Positions 41,884 through 53,155 of a stretch of 64,000 nucleotides of DNA are shown here, in pieces (the first letter of the stretch is position 1; the number at the start of each line of letters is the position of its first letter). The DNA is taken from positions 8,929-72,928 of the forward strand of contig DATNAQ010000092.1 in NCBI GenBank assembly GCA_035607415.1. Direction: 5' to 3'. Below the pieces are notes generated by a model. The model saw only the letters and a program-made list of their open reading frames with translations, was not told the DNA's origin and searched no databases. A program made the position numbers and the translations under genes. This DNA is from JAQBQH01 sp035607415 (GTDB lineage: Bacteria; Myxococcota_A; Polyangia; Palsa-1104).

Positions 41884-43280
41884 GACGGCTTCGTCGCCGG
41901 CGGCGCCGCGCGCGCGACTTCGGGGATGAGCGCGCGCAGCTGCTCGCGGGTGTTGAGCGTGTCGTCGTCGAGGACGCGCTCGAGGAGCGCGCGCAGCACG
42001 TCGCCGATGATCCGCCCCGGCTTGCAGCCGAGCACCTCCATGACGTCGCCGCCGCCGACGGCGAGGTCGGTGATCTTCAGCGCCGAGGCCTTGGCGATCT
42101 CGTCGCGCACGCGGCCGCGCAGCTCGTCGATCTCGCTGCCCGGCTCCTCGCCCTGTCCGCGCGCGCGCACGTCGCCGGCGCGCAGCGCGAAGAGCCCGTC
42201 GATGTGCTCGACGCCGACGCGGCTGATGAAGCGGCGCACGGTGCCGTCCGACCACTCGGGCGTGTACCAGAACATGTGGTTGCCGACGAGGTTCACGATC
42301 GTCTCGCGCTCGTGGTTGGCGAGCTTGAGGCGCCGCCCGATGTCGTCGGCCATGGCGGCACCGACGTGCTCGTGGCGGTAGAACGTGTTCTCCGTCGGTG
42401 AATCCTCTTTGGGCGCCGCGGTGCGCGGCTTGGCCACGTCGTGCAGCAGGGCCGCGAAGCGCACCAGCCACGGCGGATCACCCGACAGCTCGGTGGCGTC
42501 GACGGCGGCGAGCGTGTGGTGCCAGACGTCGTGCTTGTGGTGCTTGTTCTGGTGCATGCCGACGCCTTCGAGCAGCTCGGGAATGGTGGCGGCGAGCAGG
42601 CCCGTCGTGCGCATCAGCTCCAGGCCCACCGACGGCACGCGCGACGACAGGATCTTCACCAGCTCGTCGCGCACGCGCTCCGCCGACACCTTCTTGAACA
42701 CGTCGATGGTCTCGGGGATGGCGCGCTCGGTGGCCGGATCGATGGCGAATTCGTGCTGCGCCGCGAAGCGCACCGCGCGCATCGCGCGCAAGCCGTCCTC
42801 GGCAAAGCGCTCGAGCGGATCGCCGACGGCGCGGATGAGCCGCGCCTCCAGGTCGCGCTGTCCGCCGTAGGGATCGGCCAGCTCGGCGGCGAGCGGATCG
42901 TAGGCGATGGCGTTCATCGTAAAATCGCGCCGCTTCAGATCCTCCTCGAGCGTGCGCACGAAGACGACGTCGTCGGGTCGCCGCCCGTCGGAGTAGGCGC
43001 CCTCGCCGCGATAGGTGGTGACCTCGACGTGCTCCTTCTGCCCCGCGCGCTCGGTGAGCACCGTGACCGTGCCGTGCTTCTCGCCGGTCGGGATCGTCCG
43101 CTTGCGCCCGAAGACGCGCGTGACCTCGGCCGGCTGGGCGGAGGTGGCCACGTCGAAGTCCTTGGCCGGCCGGCCGCGCAACAGATCGCGCACCGCGCCG
43201 CCCACGAGCCAGGCCTCGAAGCCGGCATCGCGCAGCTTCTGGCACAGCTCGACGACGTCGTCGGGGACCGGCAGCGCCAT
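41880..43280 (-). CDS. cca: CCA-adding tRNA nucleotidyltransferase with HD domain
   Basis: A 466-residue class-II nucleotidyltransferase. The head has GGAVRDLLRG and KDFDVAT with the metal-binding Asp pair. The motif RKRTIPTGEKHGTVTVL carries the HGTVTV typical of CCA-adding rather than poly(A) polymerases, and RRDFTMNAIAYDP and GDPLERFAEDGLRAMRAVRF follow. A C-terminal HD domain is present (LLHDVAKPRTAAP, HEHVGAAMADDIG). CCA addition completes tRNA 3' ends; the HD domain often adds phosphatase activity. It starts 3 nt after the stop of the AAA/TPR gene, so expression is coupled to it. Confidence 0.88.
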   Translation of the reverse strand: MALPVPDDVVELCQKLRDAGFEAWLVGGAVRDLLRGRPAKDFDVATSAQPAEVTRVFGRKRTIPTGEKHGTVTVLTERAGQKEHVEVTTYRGEGAYSDGRRPDDVVFVRTLEEDLKRRDFTMNAIAYDPLAAELADPYGGQRDLEARLIRAVGDPLERFAEDGLRAMRAVRFAAQHEFAIDPATERAIPETIDVFKKVSAERVRDELVKILSSRVPSVGLELMRTTGLLAATIPELLEGVGMHQNKHHKHDVWHHTLAAVDATELSGDPPWLVRFAALLHDVAKPRTAAPKEDSPTENTFYRHEHVGAAMADDIGRRLKLANHERETIVNLVGNHMFWYTPEWSDGTVRRFISRVGVEHIDGLFALRAGDVRARGQGEEPGSEIDELRGRVRDEIAKASALKITDLAVGGGDVMEVLGCKPGRIIGDVLRALLERVLDDDTLNTREQLRALIPEVARAAPPATKPS

Positions 43281-43282
43281 GG

Positions 43283-45997
43283 CTATCCGCGGTTGCGCGG
43301 CGGCGGCTTGTTTCCGTTGCCGTCGAAGATCGGCGCCTCGTTGGGCCCGAGCCGCTCGGTGATCTCGGTGGCGCGCTCGTTGAACGTGGCCGCGCCGTCG
43401 GCGTCGCCGCGCTCGTGCAGCAGATCGGCGTAGCTCTGGTACGAGCGGCCGAGCTCGAGCTCGTGCCCGATGTCGCCGAGGATCTCGATCGACTTCTGCA
43501 GGTGGACGTCGGCCTGCTGCTTGTCCTCGTCGGTGATGCCGCCCTTGGCCAGCACCGTGCCGAGCACGCGATGGGCCATGCCGGCGTTGGTGCGCGAGCC
43601 GACCTTCTCCGCCAATTCGAGCGCGCGGCGCGCTTCGGTGCGCGCGGCCCGCAGATCGCCGAGCTGCATGTAGACCTCAGCCAGGAGGCGCGCCGACTCC
43701 GACTGCAGCGCGCGATCGCCGAACGCCTGCGCCAGCTCGCTCGCCTGCGCCAGGTGATCCGACGCTTCCGGATCGCGCCCGAGCTTCATGAGCGCCTCGC
43801 CCATGCGCGTGAGGATGCTCGCCTGCTCGAGCCGATCGCCGATCTCCTGCGCCAGGGACAGCGCTTCGCCGAGCACCTCGAGGCTGCGCTTGACGTCGCT
43901 GCGGTCGCGCCACGCCGACGCCACCGCCTGCAGCGACTGCACCACGCCGGGCCGATCGCCGATCTCGCGGCGGATCGCCAGCGCCTCGCTGAAGCGCATC
44001 ATCGCCTCGGCGTGCGCGCCGGAGGCCTGGTGCACCATCGCCAGGTTGTGCAGCGACAGCGCCAGCGAGCGCTTCTCGCCGAGCGCGCGCCGCAGATCGA
44101 GCGCGCGCCCGTGCCGCTCGAGCGCCTGCGGATAGGCGCCGCGCAGGAACGCGACGCGCCCGAGATCGTCCTCGACGCCGGCCACGCCGCGCGTGTCGCC
44201 GGCCTGACGGAACAGCGCCAGCGCCTTGTTCAAATGATCGTCGGCGAGATCGTAGTCGCCGAGCGCACGATGGGCGCGCGCGATGCGCGAGTGCGCCGCG
44301 CCCGCCTTCGACGTGTAGTCGAGCCGCCACGCCGCCTCCAGCATCTTGCCGAACGCGGCCAGCGCCTCCTTGGTCTTGCCCACGCGCTGCAAGACGTCGC
44401 CGTAGTCGTGCAGCGGATCGACCCGCGCCAGCATGTCCTCCGCGTCGAGCAGCTCGAGGCCGCGCGCGTAGAGCTCGAGGGCGGCGTCGTTGGCATAGCG
44501 CGCCCGCGCCTTACCGGCGGCGGCGATGTAGCAGTGCGCGGCGCGCGCGCGATTGCCGCCGTTGCCGTAGAGCGCCGCCTGGTGCTCGAGCTGCTCGCCG
44601 GTCTGCTCGCGCTCGTCGGCGGGCAGCCGCGCCTCGAGCCACTCGCCGGCGATGCGGTAATAACGGCGCGCGCGCTCCGGCGGCACCAGCTTGAGCACCA
44701 GGTCGTGCTCGAGGTTGTGCTTGAAGATGTACTCGGCCTCGCCCGGCACCGTCGAGTCCGGCATCAGCAGGAGATAGTCGCGCTCGACCAGCTCCTCGAG
44801 CGCCGCCTCGATGCGCGCCCGCTCCTCGACGGAGAAGGTGCGCTCGCCCTCTTCGTGCTCGAGCCGATGCAGGACCACGAGCGCACCGAGCCAGAACACC
44901 GAGCCGAGCGTCGCCGCCTTCTCGAGCAGGCCGCGCTCCAGCGGCGACAGCGACGCGATGCGCGCCTGGATCGCCTCCTCGACCGACATCGGCAGCGTCG
45001 CCTCGAGCGCGCGCTGCGTGTCGACGCGCCACTTGCCGGTCGCGTCCGACGGCGGCTGCAGCGTGCCGTTGGCGTGGAACACGCGCACCAGCTCTTCGAT
45101 GAAGAAGGGATTGCCGCGCGTCAGCTCGCAGGCATCGTCGACGAGATCGCGCGGCAGCGGCTCCGCCTTGGCGAGCAGTCCGCGGAGCAGCTTCTCCGAC
45201 TCCACGCGCGTCAGCGGCGGCAGATCGAGCCGCGAATGATCGGCCGTCCCCGAGCCCCAGCCCGGCCGCCGCACGAACAGCTCCGGCCGCGCCGCGGCCA
45301 CGAGCAGCACCGGCGAGCCGCCGAGGCCCTCCGCCAGCTCGGCGAGCAACGTCAGCGAATCGTCGTCGCCGAGGTGCAGATCGTCGAAGGCCAGCACCAG
45401 CGGCGTGCGCTCCGCGTCGAGCTCGAGGAAGCGGCGCAACACCGTGCGCGCGATGCGGTCCTCTTGTCGTGGATCCTCCGACAGCGTGATCGCGCGAATG
45501 AAGGCGTTGTCACCTGCGTTCGGATCGCGCAGCTCGAGGTACCGCCCGAGGAAATGCGCGACCTCGGCCATTCTGCGATCGCTGAACACCTGCACCAGCT
45601 GCGTGCGCACCTTCTCGTGGCGCTTGGCCTCGTCGTCGCTCTCGTGAATGCCGAAGCGATCGCGCAGGATGCGCGAGATGAGCGCGTAGCTGCCCGCGCC
45701 GGCCACGGCGCGCCCGCGATAGACGCGCGGCCGCCCGGCAGTCCCCGCCGCTTGCCGCGCGAGCAGGCGCGCCAGCCATTCGGCGACGAGGCGCGTCTTG
45801 CCCGTCCCCTGCGTGCCGACGACGGTGACGAGCTGCGGCGCCTGGTACTCTACGGCGCGCGCGAAGATCGCGTCGAGCTGCGCAATTTCGTGCTCGCGTC
45901 CGACGAGTGGCATCGACACGCGATGCGGCGCCGTTACCGACAGCTGCGCCTCGGGCGGCAGCTGAATCGGGCCGGTCAGGTTGCGCGGCTCGGACAT
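43283..45997 (-). CDS. AAA ATPase with long TPR array
   Basis: A 904-residue signalling-type NTPase. The ATPase domain has Walker A GTQGTGKT (61-68), Walker B LVLAFDDLHLGDDDSL and a sensor-like RPELFVRRP. A C-terminal half of about ten TPR repeats follows (RARYANDAALELYARGLELL, LALSLHNLAMVHQASGAHAEA). In myxobacteria such regions are usually fused to Ser/Thr kinases or adenylate cyclases; here it stands alone, without a kinase domain. Start ATG 45997 follows the divergent promoter with TAAACT, about 33 nt upstream. It heads a run with the CCA enzyme and nitroreductase-kinase. Confidence 0.8.
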   Translation of the reverse strand: MSEPRNLTGPIQLPPEAQLSVTAPHRVSMPLVGREHEIAQLDAIFARAVEYQAPQLVTVVGTQGTGKTRLVAEWLARLLARQAAGTAGRPRVYRGRAVAGAGSYALISRILRDRFGIHESDDEAKRHEKVRTQLVQVFSDRRMAEVAHFLGRYLELRDPNAGDNAFIRAITLSEDPRQEDRIARTVLRRFLELDAERTPLVLAFDDLHLGDDDSLTLLAELAEGLGGSPVLLVAAARPELFVRRPGWGSGTADHSRLDLPPLTRVESEKLLRGLLAKAEPLPRDLVDDACELTRGNPFFIEELVRVFHANGTLQPPSDATGKWRVDTQRALEATLPMSVEEAIQARIASLSPLERGLLEKAATLGSVFWLGALVVLHRLEHEEGERTFSVEERARIEAALEELVERDYLLLMPDSTVPGEAEYIFKHNLEHDLVLKLVPPERARRYYRIAGEWLEARLPADEREQTGEQLEHQAALYGNGGNRARAAHCYIAAAGKARARYANDAALELYARGLELLDAEDMLARVDPLHDYGDVLQRVGKTKEALAAFGKMLEAAWRLDYTSKAGAAHSRIARAHRALGDYDLADDHLNKALALFRQAGDTRGVAGVEDDLGRVAFLRGAYPQALERHGRALDLRRALGEKRSLALSLHNLAMVHQASGAHAEAMMRFSEALAIRREIGDRPGVVQSLQAVASAWRDRSDVKRSLEVLGEALSLAQEIGDRLEQASILTRMGEALMKLGRDPEASDHLAQASELAQAFGDRALQSESARLLAEVYMQLGDLRAARTEARRALELAEKVGSRTNAGMAHRVLGTVLAKGGITDEDKQQADVHLQKSIEILGDIGHELELGRSYQSYADLLHERGDADGAATFNERATEITERLGPNEAPIFDGNGNKPPPRNRG

Positions 45998-46066
45998 ATC
46001 GATCTCGCAGGGTTCACGGCCCGCGAGTTTACCAGACTTCGACGATGGGATATGCTGCGAGGCGAG

Positions 46067-46519
46067 GTGCGCCTGTTCGCGACGTTCATCGGCCTCACCG
46101 TGGTCGCTTCGGCGACGCTGTGGGGTTGCACGATCGATGTCGGTCCCGACGTCGGTCCGCCCGCGGGTTGCAACGCGAACCCCGCGTTCTTCGTGACCGA
46201 CGTGTGGCCGAAGTACTTCCAGCAGTACATGTGCGGGCAGTCCGACTGCCACGACGCAGCGACGGGCCACGGCTTCTTCCGCCTGCAGGACGTCAGCGCG
46301 GTGGCGGCGCCCGATCCGAGCTCGCCGGTGTCGACGTGGCCCGACGCGTGGCAGGCGAACTTCCTCGCCGTCGAGCAGAACCTCACCTGCTCGAGCCCGA
46401 CGTCGTCGGCGGTGCTGGCGGTGCCCTCGGGCCGCGGCACGCCGCATCCGCCGGGTGACATCGTCACCGATCACGCGGGCGCCGACGCGCTCTTCACGAT
46501 GTGGCTGAGCGGATCATGA
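46067..46519 (+). CDS. CxxxxCH lipoprotein
   Basis: A 150-residue lipoprotein with lipobox LWGC (Cys21) followed by a CGQSDCH motif (C56, C61, H62), a CxxxxCH arrangement used by some deltaproteobacterial multihaem-like proteins, although only one such motif is seen here. The rest of the protein carries no further cysteine pairs apart from scattered ones (GCNANPAFF, LTCSSP). Start GTG 46067 is chosen over ATG 46052 because TATGCT (46051-46056) with TTTACC 17 nt upstream overlaps the ATG. It is coupled by ATGA to the next gene. Haem attachment is possible but not shown. Confidence 0.65.
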   Translation: MRLFATFIGLTVVASATLWGCTIDVGPDVGPPAGCNANPAFFVTDVWPKYFQQYMCGQSDCHDAATGHGFFRLQDVSAVAAPDPSSPVSTWPDAWQANFLAVEQNLTCSSPTSSAVLAVPSGRGTPHPPGDIVTDHAGADALFTMWLSGS

Positions 46520-47289
46520 TCGCGCGCGCGGGGGCGGTGATGGCGCTCGTGGTCGTCGCTGTTTTCGCCACTCCGTCGACGGCGCGCGCGGGGGCCGATC
46601 CGCAGCTGCGCGTGATCGTGCCGCGCGCGCCGGTGCGCACCGGGCCGGGCTTCTCGTATCGCGAGCTCTATCGCGCCGAGCACGGCGAGGTCTTCCCCGT
46701 CGTCGATCGCAACGCCAGCTACTGGTTCCGCGTCGTCCTGCCCGACGGGCGCTTCGGCTGGATCTACGGCGAGGAGGTCCTGCCCTTCGAGGTCGATCTC
46801 GAAGGCTCGAAGGCGTCCAAGGCGTGGGCCGCGGTCAAGCGGACCATCTTCGCGCCGTCGCCGATTCCCTCGTCCCACGTGGGGCTGACCTTCTCCGGCG
46901 GCGCGCTCGGCGGCGACGGCATGTTCATGTTCCGCCCCGCGGTCACGCTCGACGCGCACTTCGCGCTCGAGGGCCACATCGGCGAGTCGGTCGGCAAGGA
47001 CGGCTCGCTGCTGCTCTACGGCCTCGACGGCGACATCCTCTTGTGGCCGCTCGGCCCCTTCGTGCCGTTCGTCGCGCTCGGCGGCGGCGGCGCCACCGGC
47101 TTCCCCAAGATCAACGGCGTCACGCAGACCGGCAAGACCCAGTTCGCGCTCGACGCCGGCGGCGGCGCCGCGTTCATCATGGTCAAGCGCATCATCCTGC
47201 GCTTCGACGTCCGCAACTACACCTTCTTCACGGCCAACTCGACGGAAAATCGCCAGGAGTACTCGGGCGGATTGGCGGTGTTCTTTTGA
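46516..47289 (+). CDS. SH3-domain and outer-membrane beta-barrel protein
   Basis: A 257-residue exported protein (MIARAGAVMALVVVAVFA, ARAG) with an SH3-like domain (about 32-95; LRVIVPRAPVRTGPGFSYREL, WFRVVLPDGRFGWIYGEEV) followed by a beta-barrel domain that ends with the shared LRFDVRNYTFFTAN element. The SH3 domain may bind peptidoglycan. It is coupled upstream to the CxxxxCH lipoprotein by ATGA and overlaps the DUF4266 start (TTGA at 47286). It belongs to the same small-barrel group as the proteins at 16937, 17872, 51822 and 52478. Confidence 0.75.
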   Translation: MIARAGAVMALVVVAVFATPSTARAGADPQLRVIVPRAPVRTGPGFSYRELYRAEHGEVFPVVDRNASYWFRVVLPDGRFGWIYGEEVLPFEVDLEGSKASKAWAAVKRTIFAPSPIPSSHVGLTFSGGALGGDGMFMFRPAVTLDAHFALEGHIGESVGKDGSLLLYGLDGDILLWPLGPFVPFVALGGGGATGFPKINGVTQTGKTQFALDAGGGAAFIMVKRIILRFDVRNYTFFTANSTENRQEYSGGLAVFF

Positions 47290-47513
47290 AAACGACGATC
47301 GCAATGATCCTTCTGTGCCTCGGGCTCGGGCTCGCATCGACCGGCTGCGGCCGCTACGCCGTGCGCGCCGACGAGAAGGAGTACCTCGCCGACCGCATCA
47401 TGCAGCCCGACTACGACGAGATGGAGACGGCCAACGACCAGCACGTCTTGTCGAACCGTGAAGGCTCGACGGGCGGGTACGGCGCCTCGGGCGGAGGCTG
47501 CGGCTGTAACTAA
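47286..47513 (+). CDS. DUF4266 small lipoprotein
   Basis: A 75-residue lipoprotein (TTG start, ILLCLGLGLASTGC) of the DUF4266 family, with the conserved LADRIMQPDYDEMETANDQHVLSNREGS segment and a glycine- and cysteine-rich end (GGYGASGGGCGCN). DUF4266 genes are known to lie next to DUF3570, as here, and often near thioredoxin-like and ApbE genes. It overlaps the SH3-barrel gene by four bases and the DUF3570 gene by the TAATG junction. The family function is not known, but coexpression with DUF3570 is very likely. Confidence 0.85.
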   Translation: MKTTIAMILLCLGLGLASTGCGRYAVRADEKEYLADRIMQPDYDEMETANDQHVLSNREGSTGGYGASGGGCGCN

Positions 47514-48835
47514 TGAGAACCGCGGCGCCGACAGCATCTCGCAGCGTACGTCCTCGCTCGGGCGGTCACGGGCGCGGAGCCCGCTCCCTTCCTCGCTGCG
47601 GGCGTGCGCTGCGATCTGCTGCCGCCGGCGCGGTTCTCGCGGCCGCATTGCTATCGTTCGCGACGAGGGTTCGCGCGGAGGACAAGGTCGAGGTGAAGGC
47701 CGAGTACTTCACCGAGCCGGCCAACAAGCAGGCGCTGCACGTCTTCCACCCCGCCGTCGGGCTCAACGTCGACGCGCACCCGATCTTCTCGCTCAACTTC
47801 GGCTACGAAGCCGACGTCGTCACCGGCGCCACGCCGCGCACCTACGGCGCCGCGCTCGACGCCGTCTCGTCGGCGACGCGCTTCTCCGACACGCGCCACG
47901 CCTTCCACGGTGGCGCCGAGCTGCGCCTCGGCCCCGCCGCCGTCGACGTCGGCTACACCTACGGCTTCGAGAACGACTATCGCTCGCACGCCGTCGACGT
48001 CGGCGCCAAGGTCGATCTCTGGGGCAAGAACACCACCTTCCGCCTCGGCTACGCGCACAACTTCGACTCGGTGTGCGACGTCGACAACAAAGGCGCGATG
48101 CCCACCGAGCGCCGCTCGCTCGGCTCGTCGGAGGGCTGCTTCAAGAACATCGTCGGGATCATCTCGGAGCCGCTTGCCATCGACAGCTACGCCGCGTCGT
48201 GGACCCAGGTGCTGACGCCGATCCTGCTCTCCGACGTCTCGGCTACCTTCCAGGTGCTCGACGGCTTCCAGTCCAACCCCTATCGTCGCGTGCGCCTCTT
48301 CGGCACCGTCGAGGCGCAGGAGTCGGAGCCGCTGTTGCGCCAGCGCGTGGCCATCCAAGCGCGCCTGCGTCTGGCCGTCACGCGCGCGCGCGGCGCGCTC
48401 GGCTTCCTCGGCCGCTTCTACTACGACACGTGGGGCATCAAGTCGGGCACCGCCGAGGTCTCGTGGGACGAGTGGATCCTGCCGCAGCTCCTGTTCCGCG
48501 TGCGCGGCCGCTTCTACCAGCAGGGACGGGCGGTCTTCTACCGCGACGCCGGTGAGATGCTGAGCTACGAAACCGTCGGCCCCGTCGGACAGTACTTCAC
48601 CGGCGACCGCGAGCTGTCGCCGTTTCGCGACTATCTCGTCGGCTTCAAGGCCGCCTGGGTGCACAACGCCGACGAGCGCGGCAAGATCCTGCGCGTCTTC
48701 GAGCAGCTCGACTTCAACCTCAAGGTCGACCTCATCGACTATCAGCCGCTCACGCCGCTGCCGCCGAATCAGATCCGCGACGTCGGGCTGGTCAACGCGC
48801 TCATCGCCGAGCTCGGCCTCGCCCTGCGCTGGTAG
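47513..48835 (+). CDS. DUF3570 outer-membrane protein
   Basis: A 440-residue protein of the DUF3570 family, predicted as an outer-membrane beta-barrel. A positively charged leader precedes a hydrophobic signal segment (AAAGAVLAAALLSFATRVRAED). Features include FHPAVGLNVDAHPIFSLNFGYEADVVTGAT, long strands with GYTYGFENDYRSH, and a C-terminal strand LIAELGLALRW with a terminal aromatic residue. The ATG at 47513 overlaps the DUF4266 stop (TAATG). In other bacteria DUF3570 and DUF4266 are often found with an FMN transferase (ApbE); neither that nor a thioredoxin is nearby. Confidence 0.82.
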   Translation: MRTAAPTASRSVRPRSGGHGRGARSLPRCGRALRSAAAGAVLAAALLSFATRVRAEDKVEVKAEYFTEPANKQALHVFHPAVGLNVDAHPIFSLNFGYEADVVTGATPRTYGAALDAVSSATRFSDTRHAFHGGAELRLGPAAVDVGYTYGFENDYRSHAVDVGAKVDLWGKNTTFRLGYAHNFDSVCDVDNKGAMPTERRSLGSSEGCFKNIVGIISEPLAIDSYAASWTQVLTPILLSDVSATFQVLDGFQSNPYRRVRLFGTVEAQESEPLLRQRVAIQARLRLAVTRARGALGFLGRFYYDTWGIKSGTAEVSWDEWILPQLLFRVRGRFYQQGRAVFYRDAGEMLSYETVGPVGQYFTGDRELSPFRDYLVGFKAAWVHNADERGKILRVFEQLDFNLKVDLIDYQPLTPLPPNQIRDVGLVNALIAELGLALRW

Positions 48836-49080
48836 CGCGCGGCTCCGCAGAACGATCGCTGTGAATGAAAATGGCCCCGGAGCCCGCGCCGACCGCGGGG
48901 GGGGATCCTCGGTTAGCACGAACCCCGGAGCCGACGTGATCTACAGCAAATCGGGTACCATCGGTCGGTCTACCGAGAGCGCTGATATGTCAGTCACTTA
49001 CGCCGTGTTCGGAAACATTGACTGTGCAGATTGCCGCACAGGTGTGCAGACTGCCGCATCCGTACGGTTACGGACGCCGA
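48836..49080. other. Convergent gap with a 20-bp-period direct repeat
   Basis: This 245-bp gap separates the ends of DUF3570 (+) and the NtrC-type regulator (-). It contains TGTGCAGATTGCCGCAC (49023-49039) and TGTGCAGACTGCCGCAT (49043-49059), a direct repeat of period 20, nearly palindromic in parts (GTGCAG, TGCCGCAC). Further up are two copies of CCCCGGAGCC (48875-48884, 48923-48932) and a GC-rich stem CCCGCG-CCGAC-CGCGGG (48883-48899). No gene is visible and no classic terminator is present. Confidence 0.5.
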
Positions 49081-51785
<2,705 letters not shown>

Positions 51786-51821
51786 TCAGTGTGAAAGATT
51801 ATCATGGTATGCTCGCCCCGC

Positions 51822-52481
51822 GTGACCTTCCGTCGCCTCGCCGCAGTGCTGGGCCTGTACGTGGCGCTTCTCCCGTGCGTTCATGCCGATGAGCCGTGTC
51901 TCGATCCGGACGCCGAGCTCGGCGCCGCCGGCCGGCGAAAGGGCGTTCAAAAGCGCGACTTCCTGAAACGCCTACGTCTCGAGATGTCGGCGTGGGGCGG
52001 CTTCTACGCGAGCGATCTGTTGTCGTCGTCGTACGACTACGGCGGCGCCGTAGCGTTCTATCCGGGTGAGGACTTCGGCGTCGAAGCGTCGCTCGTGGTG
52101 ACGCCGTTCTCGCTCGCCGTAGAGAAGCCGCTGACGCAGTTCTTCGCCGGCGAGACCTTCAAGAAGGGCCTGGCCTTCATCGTCGTCGGCAACTTCTTGT
52201 GGTCGCCGATCCATCTGAAGGTGCGCGTGAGCGACCACGCCATCGCGCACGGCGACCTGTTCCTGGCGCTCGGCGCGGGCGACACGTTCAACGACACGAT
52301 CCAGGGCATCACGTTCGACGTGGGCATCGGGCTCAAGCTCTACGCCAATCGATTCTTCGCGGTGCGCTTCGATCTGCGCGACTACGTCATGGTGCAAGAG
52401 GCGGTCGCCGTCCAGCGCGTGACCAACAACCTCGTCGGCCTGTTCGGGCTGTCCCTGTTCATTCCGGGGCCGCGCTCGTGA
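51822..52481 (+). CDS. Outer-membrane beta-barrel protein, first gene of a Glt-like cluster
   Basis: A 219-residue barrel of the type found as GltA/GltB/GltH in Myxococcus. After a signal peptide (FRRLAAVLGLYVALLPCVHAD) come EMSAWGGFYASDLLSSSYDYGGAVAF, FWSPIHLKVRV-like text and a closing strand with the shared VRFDLRDYVMVQ. GTG 51822 is used rather than ATG 51804 because TATGCT (51808-51813) and TTCAGT 17 nt upstream overlap the ATG. The end overlaps the next gene (GTGA), so the pair is coupled. The Glt assignment rests on gene order and on domain types. Confidence 0.72.
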   Translation: MTFRRLAAVLGLYVALLPCVHADEPCLDPDAELGAAGRRKGVQKRDFLKRLRLEMSAWGGFYASDLLSSSYDYGGAVAFYPGEDFGVEASLVVTPFSLAVEKPLTQFFAGETFKKGLAFIVVGNFLWSPIHLKVRVSDHAIAHGDLFLALGAGDTFNDTIQGITFDVGIGLKLYANRFFAVRFDLRDYVMVQEAVAVQRVTNNLVGLFGLSLFIPGPRS

Positions 52482-53155
52482 GACGCCTTCTCGTCGTCGC
52501 GCTGTTGCTCCTGGCGCGCACCGCCACAGCCGACGACGCCGCGCTCGGGGCCGCGCCCGCCGCCTGTGTCGATCCCGTCGAGAAGGCCAAGCTCATCGCC
52601 GAGAAGCGCGGGCGGCGCGAAGACGAGCGCGACTTCGTCAAGACCGCGCGCCACGAGCTGACGGTGATGGGCGGCTACTACGTGAGCGATCTGCTCGACG
52701 GCACCTACGTCGTCGGCGCGGCCTACACCTACCATCTGACCGAGGACGCGGGCATCGAGGCGTCGTTCAACTACTCGAACGTGCGCTCGTCGGTGGCGGC
52801 GCGCCTCGAGCACGATCGCGGCGTCACCATCCTGCCCAAGGAAGATCGCGTCTACCTCGTGTTCACCGATCTCGTGTGGTCGCCGGTGCACGGCAAGATG
52901 CGCATGTTCGCTGACTCGATCGTGCACTTCGACATCTTCGGCCTCGCCGGCGTCGGCATCATCGACAACGCCACCAGCTTCGGCGCGGCCGGGCAGTTCG
53001 GCATCGGCACCAAGATCTTCTTGTCCAAGTCGTGGGCGCTGCGCCTCGACGTGCGCGATCAGCTGTATCGGCAGCAGATCCTCGACGTGCGCCAGTACGT
53101 GAACGATTTCTCGCTGACGCTCGGCGTGAGCGTGTTCTTGCCGACGAGGTTGTAA
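52478..53155 (+). CDS. Outer-membrane beta-barrel protein, second of the pair
   Basis: A 225-residue paralogue of the preceding gene, with signal peptide (LLVVALLLLARTATADD), a similar region HELTVMGGYYVSDLLDGTYVVGAAYTYHL and the shared C-terminal strand RLDVRDQLYRQ (with DQ in place of the usual DY). Two cysteine residues are absent apart from one (PAACVDPVEK). The GTG start overlaps the previous stop and the stop TAA overlaps the next ATG (TAATG). In Myxococcus GltA/B are thought to link the outer membrane to periplasmic TPR proteins; here those proteins follow immediately. Confidence 0.72.
   Translation: MRRLLVVALLLLARTATADDAALGAAPAACVDPVEKAKLIAEKRGRREDERDFVKTARHELTVMGGYYVSDLLDGTYVVGAAYTYHLTEDAGIEASFNYSNVRSSVAARLEHDRGVTILPKEDRVYLVFTDLVWSPVHGKMRMFADSIVHFDIFGLAGVGIIDNATSFGAAGQFGIGTKIFLSKSWALRLDVRDQLYRQQILDVRQYVNDFSLTLGVSVFLPTRL

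Noticed and set aside
43415..46051. A long + strand frame opposite the AAA/TPR ATPase and extending into the CxxxxCH gene.
   Set aside because: The portion before 46052 is Arg/Leu-rich antisense translation; only the last 150 residues, after GTG 46067, form a plausible lipoprotein.
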